The notes: generated by a model not told the origin, from the sequence alone. Shown: positions 1 to 8,696, counted from the first letter of the stretch. The stretch is DNA of 64,000 nt from Clostridia bacterium (GCA_017508665.1 JAFVYL010000013.1:62001-126000); one strand, 5' to 3'. Made by a program: numbers and translations.

Positions 1-1
1 A

Positions 2-607
2 GCAGAAACTCAGGCACTTGGCATGGGATTGACCCTTGGCATATATGCTTACATATCAAAGAAGCTGATATTGCCGATAGTGAGCTCGATATTTGTAACC
101 TCTGCCGCTTCATCTATAGATCCTCTCTTCGGAAGAATAGCTAAGAGTGTGCGGGATGTATTTCTTTGGGGTATGGGTATTCTGACAGCTCTCGTCGGTG
201 CTACCTTCTCGTTGCAGAGTGTTATATCCGCGAGTGCTGACAGTGCTGTGATGAGAAGCGCAAGGTATGCCATATCGGGCACTATACCGATAGTGGGCAG
301 CTCAGTGTCTGGAGCTCTCGGCTTGGTTGCGGGCGGAGCATCCTATGCGAGGGGGATAGTGGGAGGCGGATCGATAGCGGTGATTATCGCACTGATAATC
401 TCTCCTATTATCACCTTGCTGCTATACAGACTTGCTCTTAGGCTCGGGATCTTCTTTTTCTCTCTTGCATCCCTTGACGGCTCATCCGGAATCCTCTCCT
501 CTTTCCTATACGCTATAGATTCCGCTCTTGCCGCATATTCCTTCACGTCGGTCATTTACGTGATAGAGCTTGTGGCGTTTTTGAAAGGGGGCGCATCTCT
601 TGCTTAG
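2..607 (+). CDS. spoIIIAE: Stage III sporulation protein AE, C-terminal part (cut by window start)
   Basis: SpoIIIAE is a polytopic membrane protein of the SpoIIIA-SpoIIQ channel that links mother cell and forespore during engulfment. Only the last 201 or so residues are here; the frame is open to the window edge, so the start lies upstream. The visible part has several hydrophobic segments broken by small-residue stretches rich in Gly, Ser and Ala, as in the family. Assignment rests on this pattern and on the genes that follow in canonical order (AF, AG, AH). The stop overlaps the next start by 8 bases, which suggests translational coupling. It would be made in the mother cell under sigma-E; the promoter is outside the window. 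Confidence 0.88.
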   Translation, partial: AETQALGMGLTLGIYAYISKKLILPIVSSIFVTSAASSIDPLFGRIAKSVRDVFLWGMGILTALVGATFSLQSVISASADSAVMRSARYAISGTIPIVGSSVSGALGLVAGGASYARGIVGGGSIAVIIALIISPIITLLLYRLALRLGIFFFSLASLDGSSGILSSFLYAIDSALAAYSFTSVIYVIELVAFLKGGASLA

Positions 608-1061
608 GGAATATTTTTCTGAGATAATTATTATCATGACCTTTGCCGCTATTCTGCTTGGCATAGCTCATCCGAAGCTGAAGGGGGCGACATCGTATAG
701 CATAGGCGTTCTGATGATTTGCGTTATTTTGCTACCTTTAGTTGACATAATACGGGATTTTGACACAAAATCAATGTTTGACAGCATAAATATGGATCTT
801 GAATACGATATTACTGATGATATGATCGAGGCCTCGTTTGAGGAGGGAATATCAGAATATATCGCGCAAAAGTACGGCGTCGACAAATCATGTGTTAGCG
901 TTATGGCGGACGGCTTCGATATGGAACGGCTTCGCGCTGAGAGAATATACGTGACTCTGTCGGGCAGGGCAGTCTTTCTCGATTATAAAAAGATAGAAGA
1001 CGAGGTTCGGAGTGAATTTACAAACGGAGGGGAATGTGAGGTGTCACTGAAAATTGAATAA
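600..1061 (+). CDS. spoIIIAF: Stage III sporulation protein AF
   Basis: A 153-residue protein with two N-terminal membrane helices (about residues 8-25 and 32-50) and a soluble C-terminal domain, the layout of SpoIIIAF, whose soluble domain has a ring-building-motif fold in the SpoIIIA channel. The start is TTG at 600, inside the end of spoIIIAE; no better ATG exists upstream. It overlaps the next gene by 8 bases. Function comes from family knowledge and operon position; the sequence itself is weakly conserved in this family. Confidence 0.88.
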   Translation: MLREYFSEIIIIMTFAAILLGIAHPKLKGATSYSIGVLMICVILLPLVDIIRDFDTKSMFDSINMDLEYDITDDMIEASFEEGISEYIAQKYGVDKSCVSVMADGFDMERLRAERIYVTLSGRAVFLDYKKIEDEVRSEFTNGGECEVSLKIE

Positions 1062-1422
1062 GAGATTTTTGAAATACATAAAAGAAAAACGAGAGCTGGT
1101 CAAGGTGATATCGGTTCTTGCTCTCGGAGTTGTGCTGATTTTTCTCGGCACAAGGATGCAAAAGGCGGAACCCATCTCCGAAGGTGACGTCGAGCAACGG
1201 ATAAGTGCCGCTTGCTCAAAGATTGAGGGGGTGGGCGAGTGCGCGGTGTACGTGTATTACTCGCCCGGGGGCGAGCGTGACAGCACGGATGCAGTAGAGA
1301 GCGTGATAGTTATTTGCGAGGGGGCTGACTCTGTCGACGTCAGGCTCAGACTCACAAGGATGCTTTCATCCTTTTTCGGAATAGGCTCAAACCGAGTGAA
1401 GATCGAAAAAATGAAGGGGTGA
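1054..1422 (+). CDS. spoIIIAG: Stage III sporulation protein AG
   Basis: SpoIIIAG builds a large ring in the intermembrane space between mother cell and forespore. This 122-residue product has one N-terminal membrane helix (about residues 16-33), then a ring-building-motif region containing VGECAVYVYYSPGG and ending in FFGIGSNRVKIEKM, a typical SpoIIIAG/AH-type tail. It is short compared with the roughly 200-residue proteins of Bacillus. The start is TTG at 1054, overlapping spoIIIAF. Confidence 0.88.
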   Translation: MNKRFLKYIKEKRELVKVISVLALGVVLIFLGTRMQKAEPISEGDVEQRISAACSKIEGVGECAVYVYYSPGGERDSTDAVESVIVICEGADSVDVRLRLTRMLSSFFGIGSNRVKIEKMKG

Positions 1423-1499
1423 TTTTTGTATTATTTGGCATATTCGCCCTGCGCTGTGCATAGCTTGTAACAGTAACAAAACAAGGAGAAATGAATATT

Positions 1500-2051
1500 A
1501 TGAAAAACGAAAAACTTAAAAAGATGTTCTCATCTAAGCTCACAAAAAGCCTTGCCGTATTTCTTGTGGTGCTTCTGATCGGCGCTGCCGTATTTGTAAA
1601 CTACAAGCTCTTCTACGATCCGGTCGATGCAATGGGATACGGTGATGGAAATATGGAAAACCACTTTGGCGGATCTGTACAGACCGGCAACAGCGCGGAC
1701 GGTGAGAACTACTTTACCGCGACCGCTCTTAACCGTCAGCAATCCCGCGATGAAGCTATCGACGTGCTGAAGCTCGTCAGCGAGAGTGAGGAGTCGAGCG
1801 AGGAGGCAAAGGCGGAGGCGAGCGCAAAGCTTTCTCAAATTGCCGAAGATATGCAGAACGAAAGTAACATCGAGACACTCGTCAAGGCAAAGGGCTTCGA
1901 GGAGTGTGTAGCGGTAATTTCGGATAACTCCGTAAGCGTGATAGTAAGCGCGGAGTCACTGCAGGCGGCAGAGGCAGCACAGATACTCGCTATCGTTTAC
2001 GACACTACCGGAATCAATCCTGAAAACGTAAGTATAGTTCCCAAGATCTAA
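1500..2051 (+). CDS. spoIIIAH: Stage III sporulation protein AH (SpoIIIAH-like)
   Basis: SpoIIIAH is the mother-cell partner of forespore SpoIIQ in the feeding channel. The product has an N-terminal membrane helix (about residues 14-34), an Asn/Gly-rich linker, an acidic helical segment (EESSEEAKAEASAKLSQI) and a C-terminal ring-building domain ending TTGINPENVSIVPKI. Two in-frame ATGs occur, at 1491 and 1500. I chose 1500 because AAGGAG at 1483-1488 lies 11 bases from it and only 2 bases from 1491. It is the last gene of the operon; a terminator follows. Confidence 0.88.
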   Translation: MKNEKLKKMFSSKLTKSLAVFLVVLLIGAAVFVNYKLFYDPVDAMGYGDGNMENHFGGSVQTGNSADGENYFTATALNRQQSRDEAIDVLKLVSESEESSEEAKAEASAKLSQIAEDMQNESNIETLVKAKGFEECVAVISDNSVSVIVSAESLQAAEAAQILAIVYDTTGINPENVSIVPKI

Positions 2052-2096
2052 AATGAGTCGGATGCGGTAGCATCGGAGACGGAAAAAACGAACAGG

Positions 2097-2135
2097 CGGA
2101 CGGAAATACTCTGACACACGGAGCATTTTCGTCCG
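2097..2135 (+). terminator. Rho-independent terminator of the spoIIIA operon
   Basis: The arms CGGACGGAAATACTC and GAGCATTTTCGTCCG pair around a short loop, with one mismatch and one G-T pair, followed by TTTATTATATT. It sits 45 bases after the spoIIIAH stop. Confidence 0.75.
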
Positions 2136-2163
2136 TTTATTATATTAATATAATTTAAAAGCA

Positions 2164-2192
2164 TTGACACATACGCGAAGATATGATAAAAT
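2164..2192 (+). promoter_or_regulatory. Sigma-A promoter for asd
   Basis: TTGACA at 2164-2169 and TAAAAT at 2187-2192 with a 17-base spacer, 32 bases before the asd start. Confidence 0.7.
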
Positions 2193-2224
2193 GTAATAGT
2201 TAAATATATTTTATGGAGATTTTT

Positions 2225-3307
2225 ATGCAAAAACTCAAGGTTGGTATTATCGGCGCTACCGGTATGGTAGGCCAAAGATTTATTATGCTTCTGAACGAGC
2301 ATCCGTATTTTGAGATAAGTGCTCTCATCGCGAGCCCTCGCTCCGCAGGACAGAAATACGGCAAGGCTGTCCTTGGCAGATGGAAGATGGCGGATGCGTG
2401 TCCCGAGAGAATTCTCAATATGCAGGTCATCTCATCTGATGACGTTGACACGGTCAAGAGTATCTGCGATTTCGTCTTCTGCGCGGTAAATATGTCTAAG
2501 GACGAAACGAGAGAGCTCGAGGAAAGGTACGCTAAAGCGGAGATACCCGTCGTTTCAAACAACTCTGCCAACAGATGGACTCCCGACGTCCCTATGGTGA
2601 TTCCCGAGATCAACGATTCGCACCTCGCTGTTATTGATTCGCAGAGGGAAAGACTTGGCACAAAGCACGGATTCATCGCGGTTAAGCCTAATTGCTCGAT
2701 ACAGTCGTACGTGCCTATGCTGACGCCCTTGCTGAAATACGGCATTAAGGAGATCACAGTAACTACTTATCAGGCTATCAGCGGAGCGGGAAAGACCTTT
2801 AAAGAGTGGCCCGAGATGATAGATAACCTCATTCCGCATATAGGCGGCGAGGAGGAGAAGAGCGAGAGAGAACCCCTGAGAGTATGGGGGCGTGTTGAAA
2901 ACGGAGCGGTAATTCCCGCTTCCTCACCCGCTATTACAAGTCAGTGTCTGCGTGTACCGGTTACCGACGGACATATGGCAGCAGTGTTTGTAAAGTTTGA
3001 AAACAAGCCTACTAAGGAGCAGATACTTGCCGATTGGCAGAGCTATAAGGGTAAGCCGCAGACACTCGGACTTCCTTCTGCTCCCGAGCAGTTCATCACC
3101 TACTTTGAGGAAGAAAACAGACCTCAGACGGGACTTGACCGCGATTTATACGGAGGTATGGGCGTGAGCGTGGGCAGACTCCGCGAGGATAGCATCTACG
3201 ACTACAAATTCGTAGGTCTGTCGCATAATACACTCAGAGGTGCGGCAGGCGGCGCTGTGCTTATCGCAGAGCTTCTGTACAGAGAGGGCTACCTAACAAA
3301 AGGATAA
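2225..3307 (+). CDS. asd: Aspartate-semialdehyde dehydrogenase
   Basis: Reduces aspartyl-4-phosphate to aspartate semialdehyde with NADPH, the branch point to lysine/diaminopimelate, threonine and methionine. The 360-residue product starts with the nucleotide loop GIIGATGMVGQRF and holds the catalytic-cysteine motif KPNCSIQ and the segment TTYQAISGAGKTF. The length and the IGGEEEKSEREP insert match the archaeal/fungal-type subfamily found in many Clostridia. The start at 2225 has GGAG at 2215-2218, 6 bases upstream; an ATG at 2213 would overlap that ribosome site, so I reject it. Monocistronic by context, with its own promoter. Confidence 0.93.
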   Translation: MQKLKVGIIGATGMVGQRFIMLLNEHPYFEISALIASPRSAGQKYGKAVLGRWKMADACPERILNMQVISSDDVDTVKSICDFVFCAVNMSKDETRELEERYAKAEIPVVSNNSANRWTPDVPMVIPEINDSHLAVIDSQRERLGTKHGFIAVKPNCSIQSYVPMLTPLLKYGIKEITVTTYQAISGAGKTFKEWPEMIDNLIPHIGGEEEKSEREPLRVWGRVENGAVIPASSPAITSQCLRVPVTDGHMAAVFVKFENKPTKEQILADWQSYKGKPQTLGLPSAPEQFITYFEEENRPQTGLDRDLYGGMGVSVGRLREDSIYDYKFVGLSHNTLRGAAGGAVLIAELLYREGYLTKG

Positions 3308-3375
3308 CGGATTAAAGCATTACGGTATAGGGCGTGTATCGGTTATACGCCCAAAAAACAACAAGGACGGTAAAA

Positions 3376-4248
3376 ATGAACATATCAAAATACAAAGCAC
3401 TCTTGACTGCGGTCGACATGGGCAGCCTTTCCGGTGCTGCTCAAAAGCTCGGATATACTCAGTCAGGACTAACACATATGATGAATGCGCTTGAGGACGA
3501 GTTCGGCTTCTCCATACTCCAGCGCGGATATTACGGTATCAAGCTCACCCCCGCGGGCGAGAGAATAATCCCGAGAGTAAGACAGCTCGTAATGTGCGAG
3601 GAAGCACTTGAGAACGAGGTGGAGCTCGTTAAATCCTTCGGTGACAACGTGCTCAGAATAGGCGCGTTCTCCAGTATGGCAGGCACATGGCTTCCGAGTA
3701 TTGTAGAAAGATTTAACAGAGAGTTCCCGGACATCACCGTAAATATTCAGACCGGTACGGTTGCAGAGCTTTACGGCGGACTTGACGAGGGCAGATTCGA
3801 CGTTTGCTTCGGTACAAAAAACTCCAAATACGATTTCAAGTGGTTCTCGCTTGAAAAGGACAGATTCTATGCGATACTCCCGAAAGACTATCCCATAGAG
3901 GGAGAGGAGTTCTATATATCACGCTTCAACGGTACAAAGTTCCTGATGCCCGGTCTTGGATTCGATGACGATATCAGTGCCGTGTTCTCTGAGAACAACG
4001 TACGCCCCTTCGTTACTCCTACCTACGTTGACGACCCCGCTATTATTTCGATGGTTGAGCACGGTCTCGGAATCAGTATGCTCTCCGAGCTTATTATCAC
4101 CGGACGTACTGACGCGGTTAAGGTTCTTCCCATCGTTCCCGAGGTGTCCCGTACCCTTGCTCTTTCAATGAAGCAGGACAAGGTGTTAACCTTGCCTCTC
4201 AAGCGCCTTGTCGCTATAACCAAGGACTTTGCGAAGAATAAAGTCTGA
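3376..4248 (+). CDS. LysR-family transcriptional regulator
   Basis: A 290-residue DNA-binding regulator. Residues 1-60 form the winged HTH typical of LysR (GSLSGAAQKLGYTQSGLTHMMNALEDEFGFSILQR); the rest is a periplasmic-binding-like effector domain (about 88-285). The HTH replaces the usual SQPAVS core with TQSGLT. Start 3376 follows AAGGA at 3363-3367. It lies 68 bases after asd in the same direction with no clear terminator between, so read-through is possible. Target genes and effector cannot be told from sequence. Confidence 0.9.
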   Translation: MNISKYKALLTAVDMGSLSGAAQKLGYTQSGLTHMMNALEDEFGFSILQRGYYGIKLTPAGERIIPRVRQLVMCEEALENEVELVKSFGDNVLRIGAFSSMAGTWLPSIVERFNREFPDITVNIQTGTVAELYGGLDEGRFDVCFGTKNSKYDFKWFSLEKDRFYAILPKDYPIEGEEFYISRFNGTKFLMPGLGFDDDISAVFSENNVRPFVTPTYVDDPAIISMVEHGLGISMLSELIITGRTDAVKVLPIVPEVSRTLALSMKQDKVLTLPLKRLVAITKDFAKNKV

Positions 4249-4320
4249 TTTTTGGTAGAATTGAATAAAATTCCCGTACATTTTTCGTCAGACGGAGAGT
4301 TGTTAATAACCCAAACTCTA

Positions 4321-4349
4321 TTGACAACTCTTTATTAAAAATGTATAAT
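4321..4349 (+). promoter_or_regulatory. Perfect-consensus sigma-A promoter for the lipoprotein cluster
   Basis: TTGACA at 4321-4326 and TATAAT at 4344-4349 with a 17-base spacer. An inverted repeat (AGAGTT at 4296-4301, AACTCT at 4314-4319) lies directly upstream of the -35 box. The transcript would have a leader of about 85 bases before the first lipoprotein. Confidence 0.85.
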
Positions 4350-4440
4350 TATTGTAGTAAACTTTATGGTGGTGGGTTATGCCCACACGCATTTATCCAG
4401 TTTTTACTCAAAAAATAACGAAAGGTTCTTGGGTATTAAG

Positions 4441-5133
4441 ATGAAAAAAGTTATTCTTATGCTTCTCGCGCTCTCTCTTCTCTGCCTTGCAGGATGTAAG
4501 GAGAAAAAGCCGAGCAAGAATGAAGATCCTCAGCCTACTCCCGCACCTGTGGTCGAGTCTGCTGTGGAAAAAATGTGCACGATCGCAAACGGATCTAAGC
4601 CTACTAAGACAATTACGCTTGTAACGCTTGTAACTAACGCAGAGGAGCCTGATACACTTACCGGCAGCTATTCTACCGTAACCGACGGCACCGATGTGAT
4701 CTTTGAATACAGGTATCAGAGATTCAACACTCCCGCGGAGTCGCTCGAGACAGGCAACTACGACCGTATTTTGACATTCTCCGGAGTTGTTAACTATCAC
4801 GACGGTGTATATTCCTCGGGTGAGGGTGACGAGTGGAGACCCGGCACGGGTACTGCGCTTGATCTCAAGCTCAACTTTGATGCCGACCTGTTTAAGAATG
4901 CTGTTGCAAATGAGGAAGGCAACGTACTCGAGGTTAAGTTTACCGCCGAGGAGCTTAAAAGCTTCATTGGTACAAACCTTAATGCTGTAGGTGAGGCCAC
5001 CGTAGTTATTACCCATAACGACGTTAATCTTAGCGCAGTAACCGTGACCTGTTCTACCGAGAACGGCAGTTTGACGATCAGAACCTCTTACACTTACAAC
5101 GTTCAGGATCTCTTCCCTGAAGTTGACGAGTAA
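4441..5133 (+). CDS. Small lipoprotein, unknown function (paralogue 1 of 3)
   Basis: A 230-residue protein with a lipoprotein signal peptide (MKKVILMLLALSLLCLAGC), predicted to be lipid-anchored at Cys19 on the outer face of the membrane. A charged Lys/Glu stretch and a Pro-Thr linker (PQPTPAPV) follow, then a beta-rich domain with ...VTCSTENGSLTIRTSYTYNV near the end. It matches no family I recognise. The start was set by the signal peptide; the frame is open further upstream, but that part would bury the signal. The next two genes share the same plan, so this appears to be a tandem paralogous set in one transcript. Confidence 0.8.
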   Translation: MKKVILMLLALSLLCLAGCKEKKPSKNEDPQPTPAPVVESAVEKMCTIANGSKPTKTITLVTLVTNAEEPDTLTGSYSTVTDGTDVIFEYRYQRFNTPAESLETGNYDRILTFSGVVNYHDGVYSSGEGDEWRPGTGTALDLKLNFDADLFKNAVANEEGNVLEVKFTAEELKSFIGTNLNAVGEATVVITHNDVNLSAVTVTCSTENGSLTIRTSYTYNVQDLFPEVDE

Positions 5134-5191
5134 GGTTCCCAGTAAAATAAAATACCTAATCGGCAGAATAACCGGTTGAAAGGATGAAAAT

Positions 5192-5920
5192 ATGAAAAAA
5201 ATAATTTTGTTACTTCTTGTTCTCGCTATCAGCGTGGCTACGTTTGCTTCCTGTAAAATCTTCAATAAGCCTCAGGAAGACCCCACCCCCGATCCTGTTG
5301 TTAAAGAGCCCTCTGCTCTTGAGAAGGTTACCGAGATGTACCGTAACAGCGCGCCCACAAAGGTAACTGCTACTACCACTCAGACCATTACCGAAGATAT
5401 AGAGCTCGTTTGCGTATATGAGCTTGTTAACGGTAATGTGGATAACGCACCCGCATCTGTGTACACAGAGAAGAAGCAGGAGCTTGAGACCGTTGAGGCA
5501 GGCGGTGGTACAGAAGTTATTAAGCCTCTCGTTAAAGAGACTGTCAGAGTTACCGAGGCTATCGAGGGTATCGGATCCCGTGTGAACGGCGGTAACTGGA
5601 ACGCACAGGGCTCTGTAACCAATATCGTTCGCGGCGGTATGGCTATATACCTCAATGAAGCTTACATTACCAACGTAAATTATGCAAACAACAAGCTTAC
5701 CTTCGTAATTCCCGTGGCAAACGTTGCTACAGTTCTCGGAGATAGCTATGCGACTTATATCGCGAGCGACGTGTATGTTACCATCGCTAATGACGGCGCG
5801 GTAATTACTTCTATCGAGCTTTCTTACAACCTGAAGGCTAACGAGGCTGCAAAGCTTGGTGAGACTGCTATGGTAGTTAAGGTTGAGTACACATACGACC
5901 TTGAAGAGATAACCATCTGA
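5192..5920 (+). CDS. Small lipoprotein, unknown function (paralogue 2 of 3)
   Basis: A 242-residue predicted lipoprotein: signal peptide MKKIILLLLVLAISVATFASC, acylated Cys21, then a PTPDPVV linker and a domain beginning SALEKVTEMYRNSAPTKVTATTTQ. The same region in paralogue 1 reads SAVEKMCTIANGSKPTKTITLVT. The C-terminus ends VVKVEYTYDLEE, matching the SYTYNV end of paralogue 1. No catalytic motif is visible. GAAAGGATG at about 5178 serves as ribosome site. The gap of 58 bases to the previous gene has no terminator. Confidence 0.8.
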   Translation: MKKIILLLLVLAISVATFASCKIFNKPQEDPTPDPVVKEPSALEKVTEMYRNSAPTKVTATTTQTITEDIELVCVYELVNGNVDNAPASVYTEKKQELETVEAGGGTEVIKPLVKETVRVTEAIEGIGSRVNGGNWNAQGSVTNIVRGGMAIYLNEAYITNVNYANNKLTFVIPVANVATVLGDSYATYIASDVYVTIANDGAVITSIELSYNLKANEAAKLGETAMVVKVEYTYDLEEITI

Positions 5921-5936
5921 TGTGAGGTGCGCAGTT

Positions 5937-6635
5937 ATGAAGAAAATTATTGCGCTTTTGCTCATATTCTGCTGTGTGCTTTCATTTGCGGCATGCAACA
6001 GAAATAAGAATAAAGATCCCGAGCCTACTCCCGACCCCATCCCGGATCCTCCTATCGTGGAAACTCCCGAAGATGAGCTCACCGCGGAAGAGCTCGCAGC
6101 CATAGCCACTATTCAGGCTAAGGTTGACGCATCCGTTCCCGAGACCGCAAAGGTCACCGTGCTTCTCGAAGCTGCACTTGATGATCTCAAGTCTGAATAT
6201 AACGTAACGTATAACCTTGAAGGCACGGGCGCGACCGTAGAGGGCTGGTATGAGAAGTTCAACGCTGTTGGCGGTGACGTTCTTGCAGATGATTACAAGA
6301 CTACATACTCTGTTAATGCAGTCGTTGATGCTGACGGTAACGTTAGCGGTGTCGGCGGTGTAGCATTTGTTGAGGCTGTAACCTTTGATATCAATCTCGA
6401 TTCCGAGAAGCTTTCTGACGTTGACGTTAAGTCAAGTTATATCAGCGCAACCGTAAAGGCGGCAGACACTCTTGCCGTGCTTGGCGTTGAGCTCGGTTAT
6501 GATGCACGTGTCATCGTGTCCGTAAGCTCTCTCGGAGTTTACTCCGTTGCAATTTCCTACACTTCGGCAGCAGGCAACGTAGAGATATCTGCTACGTATA
6601 CCTACTATGTTCCCGAGGAAGAGGTTGAGGAGTAA
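5937..6635 (+). CDS. Small lipoprotein, unknown function (paralogue 3 of 3)
   Basis: A 232-residue predicted lipoprotein with signal peptide MKKIIALLLIFCCVLSFAAC, then a Lys/Asn stretch, linker PEPTPDPIPDPP, the segment ATIQAKVDASVPETAKVTV and a C-terminus with ISATYTYYVPEEE. Start 5937 has GAGGTG at 5924-5929 (7 bases away); a GTG at 5922 overlaps that site and is less likely. It is the last gene before a strong terminator. Same architecture as the two upstream genes; function unknown, possibly a surface binding protein. Confidence 0.8.
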   Translation: MKKIIALLLIFCCVLSFAACNRNKNKDPEPTPDPIPDPPIVETPEDELTAEELAAIATIQAKVDASVPETAKVTVLLEAALDDLKSEYNVTYNLEGTGATVEGWYEKFNAVGGDVLADDYKTTYSVNAVVDADGNVSGVGGVAFVEAVTFDINLDSEKLSDVDVKSSYISATVKAADTLAVLGVELGYDARVIVSVSSLGVYSVAISYTSAAGNVEISATYTYYVPEEEVEE

Positions 6636-6653
6636 TTTATAAATAAGCATATT

Positions 6654-6686
6654 AAAAGACGCTTGCAAAACACAAGCGTCTTTTTT
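6654..6686 (+). terminator. Rho-independent terminator, probably bidirectional
   Basis: GACGCTTG at 6658-6665 pairs with CAAGCGTC at 6673-6680, flanked by AAAA and TTTTTT. It ends the lipoprotein transcript and can also serve the convergent minus-strand SGNH gene that ends at 6710. Confidence 0.85.
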
Positions 6687-6709
6687 CATTTTAAAGTTTA
6701 GGTGCTTTA

Positions 6710-7756
6710 TTATTTACCGAGTATTTTTCTTAGCACCTTGGATACGGCCGATGCCATCGAGTAGAATCCGAGGTCGGTGGGGTGTGTAGTATCTACAGTG
6801 CCCTCGTCACCGCATAGAGCCATGAGTGTAGGGCCGTCTATAAAGTATACGTTTTTATCTCCGCGAGAGAGAGCTCGCTCGTAAGTACCTCTGATGATAT
6901 CTCGGCGTACACGCGCCCATTCGGGCAGGGTGTATTTAGGCAGGGTAAGAATGACTATCGGGAGCTCAGGCTGCGCCTCTCTGATGGCCAGAAACATTCT
7001 TTCATGCGTTTCCGTCAGATGTTCGGCGGACGTGGAATTGTAGTCATAGTCCATAACAAATACGGACATATCGAGCGTGCTGATGTACTCGTACATCTCT
7101 TTTTCCGCTTTTGCCGAACCCGAGAAGCCGAGATTTATGTAGTCAATGTCAAGCTCACGGGAGATAAATCCCTGATATGACGTGCCTGCGCGTGAAGCGC
7201 AACCGCCCTGTGTTACCGATGATCCGTAGTAAACCACCGGTTTTTCAAGAGAGTAAGGAGTGGGGGCTTCGACCCTGGCAGACTCGGACAGACCAACGTA
7301 AAGCTCGCTGACGTCACTGTAGAGAGGGAAGTTTATGAGCACCTCCTTCATATCCTCGCCGGGCACATCAACGATGCCCTCGTATCCACCGTCAAAGTTG
7401 AAGGGCGGCATATACGTACGGTAGTGCTCTCCGTTTATGTAAATATCAAAGCCGGATGAGCCGCACAGAGCAAAGTGTGACATCTTGCCTACGGATGGCA
7501 TTTTTGCGCTAATCGCAATATATGGCGAATTTGTTCTGAATCGGAGTCTTCCGCCTGCCGTATTCGCATGCAAAGCGAGAACGCTGGGACTCACCGTTTT
7601 TGCCACGGCCTCGGGCATACGTCTGAATTTTCCGTCCTCGTGGTAGATACCGTAGATTTTGAAGGGGGCGGTGCGAGCGTTGTAAAATTTGATGTCCTCT
7701 CTGTCTATATTGGTCTCTATTTTGAAGTTTTTATCAATTTCGGCAATATTCGGCAT
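6710..7756 (-). CDS. SGNH/GDSL hydrolase with N-terminal beta-sandwich (GxDLY type)
   Basis: Probable cytoplasmic carbohydrate or small-ester esterase of 348 residues. The N-terminal part (about 1-165) resembles the GxDLY beta-sandwich domain (RMPEAVAKTVSPSVLALHAN). The C-terminal SGNH domain shows block I YYGSSVTQGG (nucleophile Ser near 179-180), a GFSGSAKAE segment matching block II, and the Asp-His pair in DTTHPTDLGF near 326-329. No signal peptide is present. The start has a near-perfect GGAGGT site. These enzymes often deacetylate plant or host glycans; the substrate here is inferred only. It has its own consensus promoter. Confidence 0.87.
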   Translation of the reverse strand: MPNIAEIDKNFKIETNIDREDIKFYNARTAPFKIYGIYHEDGKFRRMPEAVAKTVSPSVLALHANTAGGRLRFRTNSPYIAISAKMPSVGKMSHFALCGSSGFDIYINGEHYRTYMPPFNFDGGYEGIVDVPGEDMKEVLINFPLYSDVSELYVGLSESARVEAPTPYSLEKPVVYYGSSVTQGGCASRAGTSYQGFISRELDIDYINLGFSGSAKAEKEMYEYISTLDMSVFVMDYDYNSTSAEHLTETHERMFLAIREAQPELPIVILTLPKYTLPEWARVRRDIIRGTYERALSRGDKNVYFIDGPTLMALCGDEGTVDTTHPTDLGFYSMASAVSKVLRKILGK

Positions 7757-7786
7757 AAGTTACCTCCGCGGAATGTTTTTGTTTAG

Positions 7787-7815
7787 ATTATAACTCTAAA
7801 GCTTATAGATGTCAA
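7787..7815 (-). promoter_or_regulatory. Consensus sigma-A promoter for the SGNH hydrolase
   Basis: On the minus strand TTGACA (7810-7815) and TATAAT (7787-7792) with a 17-base spacer, 31 bases before the start codon. Confidence 0.8.
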
Positions 7816-7832
7816 GTGAATATTAGCGGATT

Positions 7833-7865
7833 AAAAAATACAGAGCAAGTCAATGACCTGCTCTG
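7833..7865 (-). terminator. Rho-independent terminator after the TraX-like gene
   Basis: Minus-strand arms CAGAGCA and TGCTCTG (7841-7847 and 7859-7865) around an 11-base loop, followed by TATTTTTTAA. Confidence 0.75.
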
Positions 7866-7883
7866 CAAGGTACGTATACTTTG

Positions 7884-8630
7884 TTATCGGTACATAGCTA
7901 AAATATACACTATCGCCTGGAGTAAAACCAGGTGTGCAGGGTAGAAAACGTAGAAGAAGTACTTCATTTTCGCCTTTCCTCTTTTACCCGAGTAGAGGAG
8001 CAGGAGCGGTATGGCGAAGAGAGATACCCAACGCGTGTCACCGTAAACAATGGCTCTGATTATAAGTCCAACAGAAAACGCGCCAATTCTTAGATACAGG
8101 CTGTCAAGCCACTCAAGCCTCTTCGGAAGCTTTACAGCACGGAAATCAAACAAAGAGGCGAACACGGGTGCTAAGCAACCGAGAAAACCGTAGTCTATAG
8201 CCACGTACCTGTTTAAGAGATACACGGCACATACGGTGAGGACAAAGAGAGCTCCGGAGAGCAGCTTTTTTATAAGTCCTGCTTTCTTTGAAAAAAGGCA
8301 TTCTTTGAAATACGCGAGCGCATAGATCATAATTATTGACAGCGCAAAGGTGATGAGTATGCACATATACGTGCTGCCGGCAAAGAAGAAATATACCAAC
8401 TGACAAATCACACCGAGACCGCCGACCGTGGCAAGATATCTGAGCTTGTTTTTGGTGTACCGTGCGCCCTCTGCTATCATAAAGGCGAATATAGGGAATG
8501 ACAGACGTCCTATAAGACGAAATGCTATCTCATCGGGGTAGAAGAAAAGTCCGATATGGTCGCACACCATAAAAATGGCCGCGAGTATCTTCAATACGTT
8601 GCCGCTGAGACATCTTATGCTTTTTTTCAT
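7884..8630 (-). CDS. TraX-family membrane protein
   Basis: A 248-residue multi-pass membrane protein that starts with the TraX signature SGNVLKILAAIFMVCDHIGLFFYP and has about seven hydrophobic helices. TraX acetylates F pilin in E. coli; in Firmicutes, chromosomal TraX-like proteins are common without any conjugation genes, and none are seen here. The role is therefore open; acyl transfer to a surface molecule is the family-based guess. GGAGA lies 8 bases before the start. It has its own promoter and terminator, so it is a single-gene unit. Confidence 0.87.
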   Translation of the reverse strand: MKKSIRCLSGNVLKILAAIFMVCDHIGLFFYPDEIAFRLIGRLSFPIFAFMIAEGARYTKNKLRYLATVGGLGVICQLVYFFFAGSTYMCILITFALSIIMIYALAYFKECLFSKKAGLIKKLLSGALFVLTVCAVYLLNRYVAIDYGFLGCLAPVFASLFDFRAVKLPKRLEWLDSLYLRIGAFSVGLIIRAIVYGDTRWVSLFAIPLLLLYSGKRGKAKMKYFFYVFYPAHLVLLQAIVYILAMYR

Positions 8631-8667
8631 CAGAAAGAGTCTCCGATCATACTTGATGTTTTTTTAG

Positions 8668-8696
8668 ATTATACCACAAAAGAAGAAAGTTTGCAA
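8668..8696 (-). promoter_or_regulatory. Promoter for the TraX-like gene (extended -10)
   Basis: Minus-strand TTGCAA (8691-8696), 17-base spacer, TATAAT (8668-8673) preceded by TGG, an extended -10 element. Confidence 0.7.

Noticed and set aside
7884-8630. TraX as a sign of a conjugative element
   Set aside because: No relaxase, coupling protein or type IV secretion genes lie around it; chromosomal TraX-like genes are common in Firmicutes.
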